NCBI GenBank assembly: GCA_027623555.1
Contig: JAQBSZ010000001.1
Coordinates: 62,001-126,000 of the forward strand
Length of the DNA stretch: 64,000 bases
Source: Pseudomonadota bacterium
Lineage (GTDB): Bacteria; Pseudomonadota; Gammaproteobacteria; Pseudomonadales; Pseudohongiellaceae
Direction: 5' to 3'
The stretch's first letter is position 1; every line of letters starts with the position of its first letter. Under the pieces are notes generated by a model. That model had not been told where the DNA came from, did no database searches, and saw nothing but the letters and a program-made list of their open reading frames with translations. Shown here piece by piece: positions 44,159-53,067 of this stretch. Position numbers and translations under genes: made by a program.

Positions 44159-46543
44159 GTGTCCACAGAGTCATCAGAAACATCCCCTCTTAGCGGTTTC
44201 ATTCTTACCCGACAATGGATTGAGTCGAGAGACGGACTCGAACTCATATTCTGGTTGGCTTCAAGCCTGGGCCCGGTTCGTGTTCATCTACTAAATCAGG
44301 AAGCCGTGTGCTTTTTCCCGACTGAACAGGCGGGGATAGTGAAAAATACCCTGGGGCAACAGACTAACTGGCGAAGCGACACAACTCACTTAAAGAGCTT
44401 CCAACAGGAAGCAATGTCGGCACTCTACCTGGGGAGTCAACGACATTTATTCGATTGCCGAAAGAAGCTTGCTTCTCGCAGCGTTCAGTTGGCGGAATCT
44501 GACATTAGGCCAACTGATCGATTCTTAATGGAGAGATTTATCACCGGTGGTGCCAGTGTTTCCGGACAAATCGTGAAAGCACAGGGCTTTATTGAAATGG
44601 AAAATGCCCGGCTCCAGACACTGGAATACCGACCCCAGCTGGAAGCAGTTTCGATCGATATAGAAACGGACTATGCGGCTGATACTCTCTACTCGATTGC
44701 CCTTTATTCCAATAAGACCTCCACTGTATTAATGATTGGATCGAATGCAGCAGCAAAGCCTGAGTTGGATAGAACCGAGCTGTCGTTGAGATTCTTCGAG
44801 GATGAAGCGGCCTTGCTGCAGGCTTTTCTCGAGTACATTCGGGTGTTGGATCCGGATGTCCTGATGGGTTGGAACGTTGTCAATTTCGACCTGCGCCGGC
44901 TTCAGGAATTTGCCGATCGTGCTGGGATTCCCCTGCAGTTGGGGCGCAATGGGGAGGTTATCCTCTGGCGTAAGGCCATTCAGAGCAATGATCGTTACTA
45001 TGCGCTAATTCCCGGCCGGGTAGCGCTCGATGGTATTGAACTGATGCGGTCAGCAACGTACCAGTTTGAGAATTTTTCCCTGGAGTACGTTGCGCGGCAG
45101 CTATTGCACCGCGGTAAGTTGATCGATGATGTTGATCAGCGGGGAGCAGAAATAACTGCACTGTTTGAAGCTGACAAGCCCGCATTGGCACGTTACAACC
45201 TGGAGGATTGTCGCCTGGTCTGGGACATCTTCTGCCAGGAAAATCTGCTTGGCTTCGCCATCGAACGTAGCCTGTTAACCGGGCTGGAACTGGATCGTTA
45301 CGGTGGATCGGTTGCCGCTCTGGATTTCCTCTACCTGCCTCGACTGCATCGAAGCGGCTACGTAGCACCGGCAAGAGAGCACCTTGAATCGGCCAATATC
45401 AGTCCTGGTGGCTATGTCATGGGGTCACTGCCGGGCCTGCACGACAACGTGATCCTGCTGGATTTCAAGAGTCTGTACCCGAGCATTATTCGATCCTTTC
45501 ATGTGGACCCGTTGGCGTTGGTAGTGGGTCTTGAAGAAACAGATGCGATCGAAGGTTATGACGGAGGAATGTTTTCCAGAACCCATTTCATACTTCCGGA
45601 TTTGATCGAGCGATTATGGGCCGCCAGGGACGAGGCTAAAGCGAAGGGTAACGCCGTACTGTCGCAAGCGATAAAGATCATCATGAACTCGTTTTACGGC
45701 GTTCTCGGAACCCAGGGATGCCGGTTCTTCGACTCTCGTCTGGTTAGTTCGATTACCAGACGCGGCCATGAAATCATCATTGCCAGCAAGAAGTTCATCG
45801 AAGCGCAGGGCTACCAGGTAATCTATGGTGATACTGATTCCGTCTTCGTTTTATTGGGAACAATCGACGCTGCTAGCGTTGCCGAGATCGGTACTGGCCT
45901 GGCAAATCAACTCAATACCTGGTGGCGGGAAAAGCTCCTGACCGAACACAGAGTTGAGAGCTATCTCGAAATTGAATTTGAAACCCATTTCAACAGATTC
46001 CTGATGCCTACCGTGCGCGGCTCAGAAGCTGGGAGTAAGAAGCGCTATGCAGGACTCATAGGAGAAGACAAGATTCTTTTCAAGGGATTGGAAACCGTGC
46101 GCAGCGATTGGTCACCGCTGGCACGGGAGTTTCAGAAAGTACTGTATAAGGATGTATTTCTGGACCGGCCATTCGAAGGGTATATAAAGCAGGTTGTTAC
46201 GAATTTGCTGGATGGAAAGTATGAAGCTGAACTGGTACTGCGCAAACGGTTGCGGCGTAAGCTTGACGACTACGTTAAGAATGTTCCACCGCATGTACAG
46301 GCGGCGCGCAAGGCGGAAGCAATCCGGCAGGAACGAGGGTTGCCCAGTCTGTATGAATCCGGTGGCTGGATCGAATATCTTATGACTGCATGCGGACCCG
46401 AACCGCGTTTATATCGACAATCCCCCATCGATTATGAATTCTACATCGATAAGCAACTGACACCGATTGCCGATGCCATACTGGTTTTTAAATCTTCTTC
46501 CATGGCCAAGATCCTGGATAGACAGATGGGGCTTTTTGTCTAA
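44159..46543 (+). CDS. polB: DNA polymerase II (family B)
   Basis: A 794-residue replicative-type repair polymerase. The 3'-5' exonuclease domain has motif I SIDIETDY, motif II VLMGWNVVNFDLRRL and motif III YNLEDCRLVWDIF. The polymerase domain has motif A LLDFKSLYPSIIRSF, motif B AIKIIMNSFYGVLG and motif C VIYGDTDSVF, followed by thumb residues KKRYAG and KGLETVRSDW. All key acidic residues are present, so both activities are expected. Length matches E. coli Pol II (783). It starts with GTG 44159. PolB is usually SOS-induced in E. coli; no LexA box was fixed here. Confidence 0.96.
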   Translation: MSTESSETSPLSGFILTRQWIESRDGLELIFWLASSLGPVRVHLLNQEAVCFFPTEQAGIVKNTLGQQTNWRSDTTHLKSFQQEAMSALYLGSQRHLFDCRKKLASRSVQLAESDIRPTDRFLMERFITGGASVSGQIVKAQGFIEMENARLQTLEYRPQLEAVSIDIETDYAADTLYSIALYSNKTSTVLMIGSNAAAKPELDRTELSLRFFEDEAALLQAFLEYIRVLDPDVLMGWNVVNFDLRRLQEFADRAGIPLQLGRNGEVILWRKAIQSNDRYYALIPGRVALDGIELMRSATYQFENFSLEYVARQLLHRGKLIDDVDQRGAEITALFEADKPALARYNLEDCRLVWDIFCQENLLGFAIERSLLTGLELDRYGGSVAALDFLYLPRLHRSGYVAPAREHLESANISPGGYVMGSLPGLHDNVILLDFKSLYPSIIRSFHVDPLALVVGLEETDAIEGYDGGMFSRTHFILPDLIERLWAARDEAKAKGNAVLSQAIKIIMNSFYGVLGTQGCRFFDSRLVSSITRRGHEIIIASKKFIEAQGYQVIYGDTDSVFVLLGTIDAASVAEIGTGLANQLNTWWREKLLTEHRVESYLEIEFETHFNRFLMPTVRGSEAGSKKRYAGLIGEDKILFKGLETVRSDWSPLAREFQKVLYKDVFLDRPFEGYIKQVVTNLLDGKYEAELVLRKRLRRKLDDYVKNVPPHVQAARKAEAIRQERGLPSLYESGGWIEYLMTACGPEPRLYRQSPIDYEFYIDKQLTPIADAILVFKSSSMAKILDRQMGLFV

Positions 46544-46613
46544 TCTACAGTTCACCATTGCTTGCAAAAGCAGGCAATGAAAGAATGAACTGTGCATAAA
46601 ATTGAGGTAAACG

Positions 46614-47132
46614 ATGACGACGTATCTTGTGCTTACAGTGATCGGTGATGATAAACCGGGACTGGTTGAATCTCTTTCCCAGGCCATAGTTGATAACTCC
46701 GGTAACTGGCTGGAAAGTAGCATGTCCCAATTGGCCGGGAAATTTGCCGGAATTCTGCGTGTCAGCGTTAGCGATCGGGATGCCGATCAGCTGATTGATG
46801 CGCTCAATGGACTCTCTGGTCAGCTCAAGCTGGTTATAGAGCGGGTAGAGAGCGATGAGGTCTTCAAAGTTTCACAGACTGTCGAGCTAAGCCTGGTCGG
46901 TAATGACAGGCCCGGCATTATTCGAGAGATTTCCCATGCTCTGGCTGTCATGTCGGTAAACGTTGAACAGCTGGTGACCGAATGTGTGCCGGCTCCGATG
47001 TCGGGAGATATTCTGTTCAAGGCAAAATCTTTGTTAAAGGTTCCAGCAGATCTGAATCTGGAGGTATTGCAGAGCGAACTGGAACGTCTGGCCGATGATC
47101 TGATTGTGGAAATAGAACTAAGGAGCCTGTAA
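46614..47132 (+). CDS. gcvR: Glycine cleavage regulator GcvR-like (tandem ACT domains)
   Basis: A 172-residue protein with two ACT domains: YLVLTVIGDDKPGLVESLSQAIVDNSGNW (1-80) and VELSLVGNDRPGIIREISHALAVMSVNVEQL (86-172). This is the GcvR layout; in E. coli GcvR binds GcvA and represses gcvTHP when glycine is scarce. ATG 46614 has GAGG seven bases upstream. Its last codons (LRSL) and stop TAA lie inside the terminal repeat sequence at 47118-47132, so the C-terminus may have been reshaped by the repeat. The gcvTHP target lies at 19-24 kb. Confidence 0.85.
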   Translation: MTTYLVLTVIGDDKPGLVESLSQAIVDNSGNWLESSMSQLAGKFAGILRVSVSDRDADQLIDALNGLSGQLKLVIERVESDEVFKVSQTVELSLVGNDRPGIIREISHALAVMSVNVEQLVTECVPAPMSGDILFKAKSLLKVPADLNLEVLQSELERLADDLIVEIELRSL

Positions 47133-47189
47133 GCCCTATGATCACTAACCGCTGCAGAGCGGCCACAAGTTTGATCACAGGCTCCCTAA
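47118..47189. repeat. Short member of the CTAGGGAGCC repeat family (72 bp)
   Basis: The right end, read inward, is TTAGGGAGCCTGTGATCA, continuing GTGGCCGCTCTG, close to the long elements. The left end AGGAGCCTGT pairs with ACAGGCTCC on the right, and an inner CCGCT/AGCGG hairpin fills the centre. It sits between convergent gcvR and the imelysin gene and supplies the stop codon of each (TAA 47130-47132; TAG on the minus strand at 47186-47188). It probably acts as a bidirectional transcript end. Confidence 0.75.
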
Positions 47190-48448
47190 ATTAGTTCAAA
47201 CAGGCTCACCTTGATCTGTTCGAGATGGTCAATCATGTTAGTGAGCAGGTTGATGCATTCGACGATTACAAACTCAGTACTTGCCGCGGTGTTCTGGTCT
47301 ACGGGATTTTCCCGTGTGCTATAGAACAACACCAGGCATTCCTTACTGGCATCGAAGTTTTGATAAAACAGTTCTTCAAAGTCAGATGATAGACTGGAAA
47401 GAATCGAATCCAGTCTTGTACCCTGAGCCGAGCTACTATCGAGCAACAAGCGCTCTACACTGGTTAACTGGGCAGACACTGCATTCTGCGTCGAATGGCT
47501 GAATGGGGATTGAATACTGTCAACGTATTCACCATTAAGCAAAGGGTAGAGAGAGCGAACCAGCAACTCTTGTGTAAGCATCCCGGTCATGGCTTCAATA
47601 ACCATTGCCAGCAACTCGCCACTATCAAGATTATTCAATGAACTGGAGAACCTGTCGCTGCCCGCAAGCCACCGCAGGCGCATGGTATTGAAATCATCCA
47701 CCAGCGACTGCGTGTTTAGCAACAGCAGTTGCCGGCGTCGATTGTTGCTGAGCTGATCCAGCTCCAACCCCTCCTCGACCTGTACCGGGCCAAGCTGAGT
47801 AACTACCTGGTAGTCAGAAACCGGGCGGGGAGAACGCTTGTCCAGATTTTCTCCCCACAACAGGAATTCGATCACATGAAAACCCAACGACGCTTCTGCA
47901 AGATCGAATACGCCGTGTTGTTCCTGCAGGGAGGGAATTGACAGTGGCACGGTGATGTCCTGCACGATACCGCTGTCGGTGAATCCCTCCACATAATCGA
48001 TATATCCCGGGAGGATCGGCCAGTGATTCATTCGGTACTGCAGTTGAAAGAGCAAGAGAGATTCTTCTTCACTGAGTACCAGGTTAGCGAAGTATCGGTG
48101 CAGCGAAGACAGCTCATAGGCATTATGCGCCATCAGCCAGGCGCTCCGTACATTGTTGATGGATGCGGTTGTAGGGTCGTCCAGAAAGATAACCACCTGC
48201 GACTGCAATTCATCAAGATTATTCAGGATGACATCGTAGTCCATTTCTATTTGCTGCAGGTAAGCGCGGACAATTTCCTTAATCGGCTCCTGCAATAGCA
48301 GATCGATGTTGCCAATGCGAACCGCGCTAACCGTTACCCCTTCATTCAATGCAGGCGCATCGGAAGGTTCATCACTACCACAGTTAACCAGCAGGGTCGC
48401 AACAAATATGGGTAGCACTGAGAATCGTCGATATATTGCTGACAGCAT
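47186..48448 (-). CDS. Imelysin-family (M75) lipoprotein
   Basis: A 420-residue exported lipoprotein: signal VLPIFVATLLVNC with lipobox cysteine C23, then a two-domain helical imelysin fold. SAWLMAHNAYELSSLHRYF, FQLQYRMNHWPILPGYIDYVEG and the family core GFHVIEFLLWGENL are clear; the histidine and glutamate of HxxE are the presumed metal ligands. Imelysins are iron-regulated surface or periplasmic proteins thought to bind iron or heme, not proven peptidases here. Its stop is formed by the repeat end. No iron transporter lies beside it. Confidence 0.82.
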   Translation of the reverse strand: MLSAIYRRFSVLPIFVATLLVNCGSDEPSDAPALNEGVTVSAVRIGNIDLLLQEPIKEIVRAYLQQIEMDYDVILNNLDELQSQVVIFLDDPTTASINNVRSAWLMAHNAYELSSLHRYFANLVLSEEESLLLFQLQYRMNHWPILPGYIDYVEGFTDSGIVQDITVPLSIPSLQEQHGVFDLAEASLGFHVIEFLLWGENLDKRSPRPVSDYQVVTQLGPVQVEEGLELDQLSNNRRRQLLLLNTQSLVDDFNTMRLRWLAGSDRFSSSLNNLDSGELLAMVIEAMTGMLTQELLVRSLYPLLNGEYVDSIQSPFSHSTQNAVSAQLTSVERLLLDSSSAQGTRLDSILSSLSSDFEELFYQNFDASKECLVLFYSTRENPVDQNTAASTEFVIVECINLLTNMIDHLEQIKVSLFELI

Positions 48449-48462
48449 AGGCCTGCTCGCTC

Positions 48463-49128
48463 TTATCTTCGTAAACTTAAGGTTTGCCAGCCCCGTTCAC
48501 GGGCCTCAATGACGAGGCGTTCATCAGGATCAACCGCAACTGCTTCTGTCACTTTTTCCAGCAGAGGCAGGTCATTGATTGAGTCGCTATAGAAAATACT
48601 ATTATTGAGCTGCAGACTATTGTTCTCGGCAAGCCATCGCTCGAGTTTTTCTACCTTGCCAGCCCGGTAGCAGGGTATCCCCGAAATATTTCCTGTAAAA
48701 CGTGCTCCCAAAAGCTCGAGTTCTGTGGCCAGCAACTGATCGACCCGAAACTCTGCCGCAATGGGGGCGGTAATAAAGGCATTCGTCGCCGTAATTATGA
48801 CGCAATAGTCACCCGCGCTTCGGTGTCGTTCCACCAGTTGCATTCCCTTGACCAGGATCATGGGACGTATCGCTTCGCGCATGAATTCAGTGTGTAACAG
48901 ATTGAGCTGTTCCTGACTGAACTTCAGTATTGGGGACAAGGTAAACTTTACATAAGCATGAATATCTAACTCACCTTCGAGATAGCCTTGATAGAATTCG
49001 TCATTTCTGGCTCTATGGGTAGATTCTTCTACCAGTTGTTTGCGAATCAGAAACTCGCCCCAGGCATGGTCGCTATCTCCAGCAAGCAGGGTATTGTCCA
49101 GATCGAATAGTGCTAAGCGTCTTGCCAT
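48463..49128 (-). CDS. HAD-superfamily subfamily IB phosphatase (SerB/CicA-like)
   Basis: A 221-residue HAD phosphatase starting MARRLALFDLDNTLLAGDSDHAWGEFL. Motif I DLDNT has nucleophile D9 and D11; motif II VIITATNAF, motif III lysine in RAGKVEKLERWL and motif IV FYSDSINDLPLLEKV are present. This subtype is often found beside rppH in gammaproteobacteria. The substrate may be a phospho-amino acid, histidinol phosphate or a lipid phosphate; it is not determined. ATG 49128 is preferred to the frame starting at 49164, which adds a loose N-terminus. It is divergent from rppH. Confidence 0.85.
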   Translation of the reverse strand: MARRLALFDLDNTLLAGDSDHAWGEFLIRKQLVEESTHRARNDEFYQGYLEGELDIHAYVKFTLSPILKFSQEQLNLLHTEFMREAIRPMILVKGMQLVERHRSAGDYCVIITATNAFITAPIAAEFRVDQLLATELELLGARFTGNISGIPCYRAGKVEKLERWLAENNSLQLNNSIFYSDSINDLPLLEKVTEAVAVDPDERLVIEARERGWQTLSLRR

Positions 49129-49338
49129 TGGTTCAACAGGGCTCAAAAGCCGCATTATACCCACTGCGTACGCCTCGCAGCAGGAATATTGCCCGGCCTA
49201 ACAACTCAATTCTGAATCTTACGATGTCAACGTGCTGAAATAAAAGGAAAATCCGAATTGCCTTAGGTGTCCGGCATTGCTCCACCGAGTTCGAGTATGA
49301 AACAATAGCTGTTTATATTTGTCTAAGGACTGATGAGT

Positions 49339-49827
49339 ATGATTGACTCCGAGGGCTTTCGCCCGAACGTGGGAATCGTAATCTGTAATCAGCTAGGCCA
49401 TTTACTGTGGGCCAAGCGAATTGGGCAAAGTGCCTGGCAGTTTCCACAGGGCGGAATAAGACAAAGCGAATCATTAGAGCAGGCTCTGTATCGCGAACTT
49501 GATGAAGAAGTTGGATTGGCAGCAGATGATGTAAAGGTTTTGTATCAGACCGTTGACTGGTTGCATTATCGACTTCCCAAGAACTTTATTCGTTACCACA
49601 AAGATCCTCTCTGCATTGGACAAAAGCAGAAATGGTTTTTACTGAGCCTGGAAAGCGAAGACAGCAAGGTTGAATTGGAAAAATCCGGTCAACCAGAATT
49701 TGATGACTGGCGCTGGGTAAGTTATTGGTACCCGGTAGACCAGGTCATTGAATTCAAGAGAGATGTTTATCGCAAGGCACTAACAGAGTTAATCGCTCCG
49801 CTAAATAACTACGTGAAGCAACAATAA
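49339..49827 (+). CDS. rppH: RNA pyrophosphohydrolase
   Basis: RppH removes pyrophosphate from the 5' end of mRNA and so starts decay. The 162-residue protein opens [17 protein letters not shown], as in E. coli, and has the Nudix box from [13 protein letters not shown] to RELDEEVG, then [10 protein letters not shown] and [15 protein letters not shown]. The second ATG (49339) is chosen because AAGGA lies at normal distance; ATG 49333 is too close to it. It is followed by a long inverted-repeat element and then ptsP, an rppH-ptsP order known from enterics. Confidence 0.95.
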   Translation: MIDSEGFRPNVGIVICNQLGHLLWAKRIGQSAWQFPQGGIRQSESLEQALYRELDEEVGLAADDVKVLYQTVDWLHYRLPKNFIRYHKDPLCIGQKQKWFLLSLESEDSKVELEKSGQPEFDDWRWVSYWYPVDQVIEFKRDVYRKALTELIAPLNNYVKQQ

Positions 49828-49913
49828 GAAACTATCCTGGGATTGGGTCAGGATATTCAGCGATCAAGTAAGACCTTTCTGAGAGGAAATCTCTTCCTTT
49901 AAGGAAGAGCATA

Positions 49914-50179
49914 CTAGGGAGCCTCTGAACAAGTAAATGGCCACTCTGCGGGAGTCTGTCGCTCTTTGCCGCTAGGCGGTGTGCGTAGGCAATGGCAGTC
50001 GTGCTTGGCAAGCGCGTCAACGCCGCGGCGGAGCGCGACAAGCCCCGCCCGAAGGGGCTTACAGCCAATCCCGCTCGCAACGTTGCACTGACTTGAAAGG
50101 TCGGCCGTCCTGCGTGCGCCTTGAGAGCGAAATTGGCTGTAAGCCAGAGCGGCCATTTACTCGTTCAGAGGCTCCCAGG
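49914..50179. repeat. Full nested inverted-repeat element, copy 2 (266 bp)
   Basis: Ends CTAGGGAGCCTCTGA and its inverted copy; the outer arms match over 35 bases with three mismatches. The inner pair CTTACAGCCAAT (50058-50069) and ATTGGCTGTAAG (50132-50143) differs from copy 1, but both arms changed together. The centre shares CGTTGCACT and AGGTCGGC with copy 1, and the left side carries an extra GC-rich stretch of about 85 bp. No gene. It lies between rppH and ptsP and may end rppH transcripts. Confidence 0.88.
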
Positions 50180-50221
50180 TATGGTTTTTTGATTTGACTT
50201 GGAACATGACCGGAAATATGT

Positions 50222-52495
50222 ATGCTGGAACAACTGCGTAGCATCGTTCAGAAAGTCAACGCGGCTAAAGATTTACGGTCGGCGCTGGATATCATTGTGC
50301 ATCGCGTTCGCGAAGCACTCGACGCGCAAGTATGTTCTGTCTACCTTCTGGATAAAGATATCAACAGCCACGTATTAATGGCTTCCGATGGTCTCAATCA
50401 GGAGGCCATCGGACATGTCAGTCTCGAAGTCGGAGAAGGGTTGATCGGGTTGGTCGCCAAGCATGCCGAACCCGTCAACCTGCAAGATGCCTCTCTGCAT
50501 CCCAGCTATCTTTATCTAAAAGAAACCGGCGAGGAAAACTTTCATGCTTTTCTCGGCGTCCCCATTATTCATCACCGATCAGTCTTGGGCGTGCTCGTTG
50601 TCCAGCATGAAGATCGGCGCCGATTCGATGAAGAGGAGGAAGCGTTTCTGATTACCCTGTCCGCTCAGTTGGCGGGGGTAATTGCGCACGCGGAAGCTAC
50701 CGGTGCTATTGCGGGGGTAAGCCCTTCTGGACACAAGACATCCGATACCGTGTTTACAGGTGTATCAGGTTCGCCAGGCGTAGCGATAGGCCATGCCGTT
50801 GTCGTGTTTCCATTGGCAGATCTGAGTCAGATTCCAGACCGCCCGGCAAAAGATATCGATAAGGAGATCAAGTTTTTCAATGAGTGTTTGAACGCCGTGC
50901 GCGAAGACATGCGAGAGTTGCATAGAAGGCTGGCTGGGCATGTGGCCGAAGAAGAACGCCAACTATTCGATGTCTATGTGCGAATGTTGGATGATGATGC
51001 CCTCGGCAATGAAGTAGTTCAGAGAATCAAGACTGGCAATTGGGCACAGGGTGCCCTGGCTTATGTCGCCAATGAACATGTTCGTAACTTCGAGGAGATG
51101 AATGACCAGTACCTGCGAGAACGGGCAGTCGACATCAAGGATTTATGCAGTCGAGTACTGTTCTATTTACAGGACAAAGACCCTGTTGTAACCGAATATA
51201 GAGATGACACCATCCTGGTAAGCGAAGAGCTTACTCCGGCTATGCTGGTAGAAGTTCCCAAGGACAAGTTGAAAGGTCTGGTCTCTGTCAAAGGCTCCGG
51301 TAATTCGCACGTGGCGATTCTTGCCCGCACCATGGGCATACCCACTGTTATGGGTTCGGTGGATCTACCGTATAACCAACTGGACGGCAAAGAATTAATT
51401 GTCGACGGCTATAAGGGTGAGGTCATCAGTAACCCGTCCGATCAGGTACGCAAACGTTACCTGAATACCATCAAAGAACAAGATTTGTTGATTGCAGATC
51501 TGGAAGTGTTGAAGGATTTGCCCTGTGAAACTGCTGATCATCATCGAGTTCATCTGTGGGTTAACACCGGACTGATGTCTGATGTGATGCATTCCCTCGA
51601 TCAGGGTGCTGAAGGAATTGGCTTGTTTCGAACTGAAGTTCCGTTCTTGTTGCGCGAACGGTTTCCCAGTGAACAGGAGCAGATGGCGATCTACCGCGAA
51701 CAACTGCAAGCCTTTGCTCCCAAAATTGTAACCATGCGCACGCTGGATGTTGGTGGTGACAAGTCTTTGTCCTATTTTCCGATAAAAGAGGAGAATCCTT
51801 TTCTGGGATGGCGTGGTATTCGTGTAACGCTCGACCATCCTGAAATATTCATGGCGCAAATTAGATCTATGTTGCGCGCGAGTATCGGTCTGGAGAATCT
51901 ACAGATAATGTTGCCGATGGTGAGTAATATCAATGAAGTAAACTCATCTATGCAACTCATCAAGAAAGCCCACCACGAATTGATTCAGGAAGGACTGGAT
52001 GTCAGGTTTCCCCCTATTGGTGTGATGATCGAGTTACCTGCGGCGGTGTATCAGGCCAGGGCGCTGGCCAAATTGGTGGATTTCATTTCTGTCGGCAGCA
52101 ACGATCTTACCCAGTATCTACTGGCCGTTGATCGTAATAATCCCCGCGTTGCCCATCTCTATAGCGCCTTTCACCCGGCAGTACTCCACGCGCTCTATCA
52201 GGTTGTATCGTCAGTCCAGGAAGAGGGCAAGCCGATAAGCATCTGCGGTGAGATGGCCGGCGATCCGGGTGGTGCAGTTTTATTAATAGCGATGGGCTTC
52301 GATATCTTGTCGATGAATGCCGCCACGCTGTTGAAAGTAAAGAGTGTAATCCGCAGTGTCAGCCTGGAAGCGGCGCAGGATCTACTGGATCAGGTGATGC
52401 AAATGGATGACGCGCAGATGATTCGCAGTGCTGTAGACATGGCTCTCTACAATGCCGGTGTGGACAGACTGCTGAGATCATCCCGCACTAACTAA
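50222..52495 (+). CDS. ptsP: PEP-protein phosphotransferase of the nitrogen PTS (Enzyme I-Ntr)
   Basis: A 757-residue cytosolic kinase that takes phosphate from phosphoenolpyruvate and passes it to NPr in the nitrogen-related PTS. An N-terminal GAF sensor domain (about 1-160, RVREALDAQVCSVYLLD, VGEGLIGLVAKHAEPVNL) is followed by the enzyme I domains: phosphohistidine site GSGNSHVAILARTMGIPTVMG, and PEP-binding GIGLFRTEVPFL, LDVGGDKSL, GWRGIRV and SVGSNDLTQYLLAVDRNN. Length and GAF domain distinguish it from sugar PtsI. It follows rppH and the repeat element. Confidence 0.95.
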   Translation: MLEQLRSIVQKVNAAKDLRSALDIIVHRVREALDAQVCSVYLLDKDINSHVLMASDGLNQEAIGHVSLEVGEGLIGLVAKHAEPVNLQDASLHPSYLYLKETGEENFHAFLGVPIIHHRSVLGVLVVQHEDRRRFDEEEEAFLITLSAQLAGVIAHAEATGAIAGVSPSGHKTSDTVFTGVSGSPGVAIGHAVVVFPLADLSQIPDRPAKDIDKEIKFFNECLNAVREDMRELHRRLAGHVAEEERQLFDVYVRMLDDDALGNEVVQRIKTGNWAQGALAYVANEHVRNFEEMNDQYLRERAVDIKDLCSRVLFYLQDKDPVVTEYRDDTILVSEELTPAMLVEVPKDKLKGLVSVKGSGNSHVAILARTMGIPTVMGSVDLPYNQLDGKELIVDGYKGEVISNPSDQVRKRYLNTIKEQDLLIADLEVLKDLPCETADHHRVHLWVNTGLMSDVMHSLDQGAEGIGLFRTEVPFLLRERFPSEQEQMAIYREQLQAFAPKIVTMRTLDVGGDKSLSYFPIKEENPFLGWRGIRVTLDHPEIFMAQIRSMLRASIGLENLQIMLPMVSNINEVNSSMQLIKKAHHELIQEGLDVRFPPIGVMIELPAAVYQARALAKLVDFISVGSNDLTQYLLAVDRNNPRVAHLYSAFHPAVLHALYQVVSSVQEEGKPISICGEMAGDPGGAVLLIAMGFDILSMNAATLLKVKSVIRSVSLEAAQDLLDQVMQMDDAQMIRSAVDMALYNAGVDRLLRSSRTN

Positions 52496-52506
52496 TTTTT
52501 ATCAAT

Positions 52507-53023
52507 TCACTGTTTGTGGTGGTCGAGAAATTGCCGCCTGGCAATCTTGAAGAGTACATGCTCTTTTAGCCCAGACTCTACGGGGACCTTTGAGTGCAGG
52601 AAATTTTTGCCTGTATCTAGGGAGCCTCTGAACAAGTATATGGCCGCTCTGGCTTGCAGCCAATTTCGCTCTCCAGGCGCACGCGCCTTCAGTTGCATAC
52701 CCCAATCCCCAGCAGGTGCGTGCCAGTCGCCAACCAACTTCTACGCTATCAACCATCGGCAGATCATCGACACGATGCAGGCCAATGATGCCTACAAAGG
52801 CACAGTCTTCCAATCTCTGTGCTGCCCAGAAACCCCAACAGTTTTCAGTGATAGGTTCGCTGTATTTCTGAATAGCCTGTCTGGTTTCTTCTCTATCATA
52901 GGTAAAAGGGAAAAATTTCATGACTTCTTCGTCGGCATTCATGTCTGCAAACGGCTCCAGGTCGCTGTCTTGCCATTGCCTTAGTCGCAGTCGTTGAGTT
53001 TTTAACTGGCTAATACCCTGCAT
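52507..53023 (-). pseudogene. GNAT (RimJ/RimL-type) acetyltransferase, broken by a repeat
   Basis: The first 114 residues (LKTQRLRLRQWQDSDLEPFADMNADEEVMKFF to EVGWRLARTCWGLGYATEG) are a good RimJ/RimL-type GNAT start. At about 52685 the frame runs into a fragment of the dispersed repeat (52617-52685). Beyond it, in another frame, the normal C-terminus is still readable: KNFLHSKVPVESGLKEHVLFKIARRQFLDHH. About 35 residues of the acetyl-CoA-binding core are missing. The gene therefore seems inactivated by repeat insertion plus deletion. The continuous frame to 52502 would end in a repeat-encoded tail. Confidence 0.85.
52617..52685 (+). repeat. Half copy of the CTAGGGAGCC repeat inside the GNAT gene
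   Basis: From CTAGGGAGCCTCTGAACAAG to GGCGCACGC this matches, with few changes, the right end (inverted) of copy 2 at 49914-50179, including CGCTCTGGCTT and CAGCCAATTTCGCTCT. The other half of the element is absent. The left border is CTAG after coding-like sequence; the right border joins GNAT sequence directly. Confidence 0.85.
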
Positions 53024-53067
53024 AGAGCGCTCGTAGTTTCCCTGCTGTGTATTGCCTGCATATGAAT

